A stretch of DNA of 26,521 bases from Verrucomicrobiota bacterium (lineage in GTDB: Bacteria > Verrucomicrobiota > Kiritimatiellia > JAAZAB01), in assembly GCA_018896395.1 (NCBI GenBank), contig JAHIMN010000105.1:1-26521 (forward strand), written 5' to 3'. The first letter of the stretch is position 1, and every line of letters starts with the position of its first letter. Position numbers and translations under genes: made by a program. This document shows positions 22,908-26,521 of this stretch, piece by piece. The notes beneath the pieces were generated by a model. The model had not been told where the DNA came from and ran no database searches. It was given only the letters and a program-made list of their open reading frames with translations.

Positions 22908-22964
22908 TCTTGTCTCCTCTTTCATCACCCATTGACCATCACCCATTGACCATCAACCATTCTT
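22891..22964. repeat. Heptamer array (CATYRMC type), two phases, 5' side of four-helix gene
   Basis: 22923-22964 has six 7-mers: CATCACC, CATTGAC, CATCACC, CATTGAC, CATCAAC, CATTCTT. 22891-22911 has three more out of phase: CATCGCT, CATCACG, CATTCTT. On the minus strand the trpE reading frame ends at a TGA (22955-22953) inside this array. Confidence 0.85.
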
Positions 22965-24473
22965 TAGTTGGAGTCCGTTGGCAGCCAGGGCCACCGCGTT
23001 TTGCATGCCGCGCGCCTTGTGACCGGTCTCCTCAAATTCCTTTTGCGGGTCGGAATTGTAGACGATGCCGGCGCCGGCCTGGATGGCGATGGTGCCGCCG
23101 GCGATTTCCAGGGTGCGGATCGTGATGGCAAAATCCATGCTGCCGTCATAGCTGATTTAGCCCAGCGCGCCGCCGTAGGCTCCGCGTGGTTCGCTCTCCA
23201 GTTCGTGGATGATTTCCATGGCGCGAATTTTGGGCGCGCCCGAGAGTGTGCCGGCGGGAAAAGTGGCGCGGATAACATCGGCGGCATCACAACCCTTGCG
23301 CAGGATGGCTTCCACATGCGAGACAATATGCATGACGTGGCTGTAGCGTTCGATCGTCATGTAGTCGCGCACCTGCACGCTGCCGGTTTCCGCCACGCGC
23401 CCAAGATCGTTACGGCCCAGGTCCACCAGCATGATGTGCTCGGCTTTTTCCTTGTCGTCGGAGAGCAGGTCATCGGCCAGTTGGCGGTCCTGCTGTTCGG
23501 TGGCGCCGCGCGGGCGCGTGCCGGCGATGGGCCGCAGTTCCACGCGGTTGCCCGTGAGCCGCACCATGATTTCCGGCGAAGAGCCCACCAGGGCCTGGTC
23601 GCCGATCTTGAGAAAATACAGGTAGGGCGAGGGGTTCAGCAGGCGCAGGGCGCGGTACAGCTGGAAGGGCGGCACCTCCGAGCGGGCACTGAACCGCTGA
23701 CTCAGGACCGCCTGAATGATATCCCCGGCCACAATGTAATCCTTGGCCTTGCGGACGATTGCCTGGTACTGGGCGCTCGTCATGTTGGAGGTGAACGTCA
23801 CCGGCGGATAGACGCGATTTTCGACGCGCGGCGCCGGTTGTTGGAGGATCGTCTCGATGGCGGCAATTTTCCGGCAGGCGGCCTCATAGACCTCCGTTGG
23901 TGTGGCGGCACTCGCGGGACGCGAGCAGACAATGACCTTGATCGTGTGGCGCAGGTTGTCGAACACGATCAGGTTATCCACTTTCAGGAAGCGGCTGATC
24001 GGCCGGCCCCCGCCACGAACCGGCTTGGGTGCCGGCAGGCGTTCGAACTCGCGGATGGCCTCGTAGCCAATGTAACCCACGGCTCCGCCGAAAAAGCGGG
24101 GCAGACCCGGCATGGTGGCCGCGCGCACGCCCTGGTACACGGGCCGCAGGCGCCGGAGCAATTGCGGGTCCGTGACGCCAGGCTCCGCCGGAGCACTCCC
24201 TGCTCCGCCAGAGCGCTGCGCGGGGGCGAGTCGCCCAGGCGAGTCGGTGTGTTCGATTTCGAACAAAAGCTCGGGCTCGACGCCGATGAAGGAATAGCGG
24301 CCCCAGGTTTCACCGCCCTCGATACTTTCGAGCAGGAACACGTTCGGGTTATCCGCAAAGCGCCGGAGCACGGAAACCGGCGTTTCGAGATCGGCCAGCA
24401 CTTCCTTGCAGACCGGGATCAGGTCATATTCCCTGGCCAGCGCGAGGTAGTCCTGTAGGGTTGTGTGTTGCAT
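22953..24473 (-). pseudogene. trpE: Anthranilate synthase component I with in-frame TAA
   Basis: Chorismate-to-anthranilate enzyme, first step of the pathway. The frame is colinear with TrpE over 507 codons: MQHTTLQDYLALAREYDLIPV, feedback-site LLES (47-50), the chorismate-binding domain with SPYLYFLK, GTRPRG and ATFPAGTLSGAPKIRAMEII. At codon 439 (23159-23157) GALG is followed by TAA, where the family has Tyr (AYGGA-GY). The same frame then resumes ISYDGSMDFAITIRT, QAGAGIVYNSDP and FEETGHKA to a TGA at 22953. No frameshift is present. The stop removes 67 residues including conserved chorismate/Mg-site residues, so the truncated form should be inactive. It could be a true mutation, readthrough or a one-base error. 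A low-complexity repeat insert lies at about 80-101. Confidence 0.85.
24175..24240. repeat. Palindromic modules inside trpE
   Basis: GGCTCCGCCGGAGC and GCTCCGCCAGAGC repeat closely, followed by GGCGAGTCGCCCAGGCGAGTC-like sequence (24225-24243). They code for the Ala/Gly/Ser/Pro-rich insert RLAPAQRSGGAGSAPAEPG, which is not part of the conserved TrpE core. Confidence 0.5.
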
Positions 24474-24475
24474 GG

Positions 24476-24495
24476 TGTTTCTATATATAGAAACA
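24476..24495 (-). promoter_or_regulatory. 20-bp perfect palindrome over the trpE -10 box
   Basis: TGTTTCTATATATAGAAACA equals its reverse complement. It lies 2 bp before the trpE ATG and covers the presumed -10 and start site, as expected for a repressor operator. It does not resemble the enteric TrpR operator. Confidence 0.55.
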
Positions 24496-24510
24496 TCGGG
24501 GCGCTGTCAA
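24482..24510 (-). promoter_or_regulatory. trpE promoter, near-consensus, leaderless start likely
   Basis: On the minus strand, TTGACA (24510-24505), exactly 17 nt, then TATATA (24487-24482). Only 8 nt separate the -10 from the ATG at 24473, so transcription should begin at or within a few bases of the start codon. There is no ribosome-binding sequence, consistent with a leaderless mRNA. Confidence 0.65.
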
Positions 24511-24548
24511 TAGAAAAAATAAACTTTTTTTGCTCGCGCGTTTTTCAA

Positions 24549-24576
24549 TTGCACCGCCGGCGGACGATTCTATACT
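24549..24576 (+). promoter_or_regulatory. Candidate promoter of the DUF167 gene
   Basis: TATACT (24571-24576) is a good -10 and lies 10 nt before the ATG at 24587. The -35 (TTGCAC, 24549-24554, 16-nt spacer) is weak. Again there is no ribosome site, so the mRNA may be leaderless. Confidence 0.4.
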
Positions 24577-24586
24577 GGCCTGCGCC

Positions 24587-24874
24587 ATGAACTGGATTAC
24601 AGCAACCAAAACCGGCGTGATGCTGTCCGTACACGCCTGCCCGCGCGCCGCGCAGGACCAAGTGCAGGGCTTGCACGGGGATGCCGTCAAGATCCGCTTG
24701 CGGGCGCCGCCGGCGGATGGCCGGGCCAACAATGCGTTGATCGCTTTCCTCAGTCGGATACTGGATGTGCCCGCGCGCCACTTGATCATTGTGGCCGGGC
24801 ACAGCTCGCGCCGCAAACGGGTGGCCATTGCCGGGGTAACCGAAGCGGCGGTGCGGGCCAAGCTGGGACTTTGA
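24587..24874 (+). CDS. DUF167/YggU family protein
   Basis: A 95-aa protein with the family signature VHACPRAAQDQV, VKIRLRAPPADGRANNALIAFLSRIL and IIVAGHSSRRKRVAIAG. The fold is known from structural work on E. coli YggU and relatives, but no biochemical role is established. ATG 24587 (MNWITATKTGVMLSVHA) fits the family start; a longer frame upstream lies in the promoter region. It is divergent from trpE, sharing a 113-bp regulatory gap, and ends 5 bp before the convergent nuclease gene. Confidence 0.88.
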   Translation: MNWITATKTGVMLSVHACPRAAQDQVQGLHGDAVKIRLRAPPADGRANNALIAFLSRILDVPARHLIIVAGHSSRRKRVAIAGVTEAAVRAKLGL

Positions 24875-24879
24875 CCGCA

Positions 24880-25839
24880 TTAGGTCAGTTCCAGTTCGCT
24901 TTTGCAAAGCTCGTAGAAACGGCAGTGCCGGCAGATACCGAGATCGGCGGATAGTTCCCAGTCCTCCTGCGGCAGGGGCTGGTTCCTGCGGATGTCGCCC
25001 GCCACGAGGTATTCGGCCATGCCCCCGACCGATTCGCGGATTAGCCCGCGGGCGTGCTCCAGGTCGTGACCGGTCAGGGCCATGCTCTGGGTGGCGCCCT
25101 TCGAAAGGTATTCCAGGTGCACCTGGATACGCTCGGGCGGGAGGGCGTGCTTGGTGTGGGCCCAGAGACCGTAAATGGTCATCTGGTCCCGGTGCGCCGG
25201 CTTCTCGCTACCTGCCTTCCAGTCGTGGATGTGCAGGTGGTCCTCCTGGCGATAAGCATAATCCGGGATGGCATACACCTTGATGGACTCAAACAGAAAC
25301 GATTCAGGGTCGCCGCCATCCGCGTGCGCGATCTCCACCTCCTGCTCCGGGCGCACAGACCCCAAGCGCGGCATGACCTGCTCCAGAAAATTAGCCAGAC
25401 AGCGCTTGATCTGCTCGATCATGCGCGCGGTCATGTCCGCCTCGGGCGTATGATGATGCGCGGGGTAGTAATGTTCGTGCAGACAGCAGTGCTTTTTGGG
25501 ATTGGCCTGCCACAGTTTCTTTTTAGACTCGTTCCAGCATTGATTCAGGTAAGGCTTGACGACCGTTTCATAGGCTTGGGTTGCGGTAACCGGCTTGCCG
25601 GCCTGCTCCGCCTGCGTCTGCCGGAGCGCCCACATGACGGCGCGTTCCACGGCATTGCCCTGGAGCGTGAACCGGTTTTCCATTTTACCCAGCCGGTAGG
25701 CCGCGCGCGTCAGGCTGGGGGCATCCGCCTTCCATCCGCCCCACATGGCATACTTTGCCAGGAACCGGCGGCGCGGGCATTCTTCAAAGTCTGCCCGTGC
25801 GGAAATGGACCAGGAAAAGGTGTTGATCAGATCGGCCAT
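24880..25839 (-). CDS. PD-(D/E)XK nuclease with iron-sulfur cysteines (RecB/Cas4/AddB-like)
   Basis: A 319-aa RecB-like nuclease. Metal site residues are E167-region PEQEVEIA, D193 (IPDYAYR), D206 and K208 (IHDWKAG), plus the Q219-Y223 pair of the QxxxY motif (RDQMTIYG). Cysteines C21 near the N-terminus and C303, C306, C312 at the C-terminus (CRHCRFYELC) have the Cas4/AddB spacing that holds a 4Fe-4S cluster. These domains usually act on DNA ends. There is no cas gene, helicase or CRISPR array nearby, so it is an orphan. No clear ribosome site precedes ATG 25839. The neighbour upstream is a Fic gene on the same strand, separated by 73 bp. Confidence 0.85.
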   Translation of the reverse strand: MADLINTFSWSISARADFEECPRRRFLAKYAMWGGWKADAPSLTRAAYRLGKMENRFTLQGNAVERAVMWALRQTQAEQAGKPVTATQAYETVVKPYLNQCWNESKKKLWQANPKKHCCLHEHYYPAHHHTPEADMTARMIEQIKRCLANFLEQVMPRLGSVRPEQEVEIAHADGGDPESFLFESIKVYAIPDYAYRQEDHLHIHDWKAGSEKPAHRDQMTIYGLWAHTKHALPPERIQVHLEYLSKGATQSMALTGHDLEHARGLIRESVGGMAEYLVAGDIRRNQPLPQEDWELSADLGICRHCRFYELCKSELELT

Positions 25840-25896
25840 ATTGTATATCCGGAATATCTCACAAGGTTGCTTTCCGCCTGAGGAGGATCAACCTCC

Positions 25897-25924
25897 GGCT
25901 GAAGACTGTAGGCTATAGACTATC
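25897..25924. repeat. Heptamer array (GRCTRWA type), 4 units, at end of Fic gene
   Basis: Consecutive 7-mers GGCTGAA, GACTGTA, GGCTATA, GACTATC. The Fic stop codon TAG (25915-25913) lies within it. Confidence 0.75.
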
Positions 25925-26521
25925 CCCTGTTTTTTGTCGAGATGCTTTTGGCGGCAAGAAGGCCAAAATCTGTTCGCTCCTGGCACGATATCCCTGCGGC
26001 CCTCTTTCCACAAGATTCATCCGCTCCAGTTCGTTCAAGTCCCGCATCAGGGTCTTTCGGGTCTTCCGGGCGTAGGCCTCGGCAATACGAGTGCTGATCT
26101 GCGTGATCTCCGAAACGGAAACAGGTTTTTTCACACGTGATAGATCAAGCACTAGATGCCGACGCCGCACATGGGTATGCCCCGCTCGGTCTCGAAACAT
26201 TTCATGCACATAATTCCGCCATATCACGTCCCATTGTTGCGCCCAAATGAATTCAAGCTGAGACTTCAATCCGTCAAGGAATCCCTGCACCGCATAAGTG
26301 ACAAAGGGCAGAATGTCTCCGCCCGACCGGCTCGCATGATCGAGTCTCCGGTAGTATTCCGCGCGAGTCTGATTGTAGTGATTGCTTAGCAGGTGTGCAG
26401 CAGGCGCAGGCACGCCCGAAGCGATGAGAATCTGAAATTCAACGAGGCGCGCGGTTCTGCCGTTTCCGTCACCAAACGGATGAATCCATGCCAGGTAAAG
26501 GTGCGCGACAACAGCCTTGAG
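25913..26521 (-). CDS. Fic-domain protein, N-terminus outside window
   Basis: The visible 202 C-terminal residues begin inside the Fic catalytic core. The motif HPFGDGNGRTAR is complete (about 26484-26449), so AMP transfer (or related nucleotidyl transfer) onto target proteins is expected. After the core comes a helical segment and a C-terminal winged-helix-like region (SVSEITQISTRIAEAYARKTRKTLMRDLNELERMNLVER), as in the common Fic/DUF4172-type solitary proteins. The inhibitory helix, if N-terminal, is outside the window. The stop TAG is provided by a heptamer repeat array, so the final residues may be a replaced tail. Confidence 0.9.
   Translation of the reverse strand, partial: LKAVVAHLYLAWIHPFGDGNGRTARLVEFQILIASGVPAPAAHLLSNHYNQTRAEYYRRLDHASRSGGDILPFVTYAVQGFLDGLKSQLEFIWAQQWDVIWRNYVHEMFRDRAGHTHVRRRHLVLDLSRVKKPVSVSEITQISTRIAEAYARKTRKTLMRDLNELERMNLVERGPQGYRARSEQILAFLPPKASRQKTGDSL

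Noticed and set aside
22891..22964. CRISPR array
   Set aside because: Units are 7 bp and contiguous with no spacers, and no cas genes are present; the Cas4-like nuclease stands alone.
23157..23159. TAA reassigned to tyrosine (alternative genetic code)
   Set aside because: TAA ends other genes here (thiolase, rlmB, nucleotidyltransferase) at proper family lengths, so reassignment is unlikely.
22968..24458. Long antisense open frame opposite trpE (496 codons)
   Set aside because: A shadow of GC-rich trpE codons; the sense strand matches TrpE throughout.
24476..24495. TrpR operator
   Set aside because: The palindrome lacks the CTAG-centred half-sites of enteric trp operators; only position suggests a regulator.

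Overview
The window is about 26.5 kb of moderately GC-rich bacterial chromosome, densely coded on both strands. It looks like a housekeeping region of a free-living bacterium, perhaps assembled from a metagenome. The order rpmE-prfA-prmC, a large hybrid kinase beside stand-alone receivers, a TPR lipoprotein (implying a diderm envelope) and many short palindromic repeats would fit a member of the Planctomycetes-Verrucomicrobia-Kiritimatiellota group. That placement is a low-confidence guess. I saw no rRNA, tRNA, CRISPR, transposase or prophage genes.

Layout. 1-2330 (minus): translation-termination cluster rpmE, prfA and prmC; prmC runs off the left edge. 2594-4135 (plus): TPR lipoprotein. 4263-7962: signalling cluster with a degenerate NtrC-type regulator (plus) that overlaps, tail to tail, a CheY-like receiver and a hybrid histidine kinase (minus). 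8217-10705 (plus): cvpA-like gene and dnaG primase. 10951-13198: an NYN/PIN-like protein with a charged RDRGN-repeat tail, an RlmB-type rRNA methyltransferase and an AbiEii-like nucleotidyltransferase. 13472-16931 (plus): a translationally coupled three-gene C4 operon (SDR reductase, CoA-transferase, thiolase) that could make or break down 3-hydroxybutyrate/acetoacetate. 17063-24473 (minus): a complete tryptophan operon in the order trpE-(four-helix-bundle gene)-trpG-trpD-trpC-trpF-trpB-trpA. trpE carries an in-frame TAA near its 3' end. 24587-26521: a DUF167/YggU protein, a RecB/Cas4-like iron-sulfur nuclease and a Fic protein that runs off the right edge.

The most interesting signal is not a gene. 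At least nine sites carry short degenerate tandem arrays with a 7- or 8-bp unit. Several are arranged as inverted pairs. They use unrelated unit sequences but share the same architecture. They lie at gene ends and in operon gaps, they supply or adjoin the stop codons of four genes, and one octamer pair (a perfect 38-bp palindrome) lies in frame inside prmC. One inverted heptamer pair brackets a four-helix-bundle (23S rRNA intervening-sequence protein family) gene between trpE and trpG, which looks like an inserted cassette. Other notable points are a near-leaderless trpE promoter with a 20-bp palindrome over its -10 box, and a 15-bp sequence shared by two promoter-like regions.
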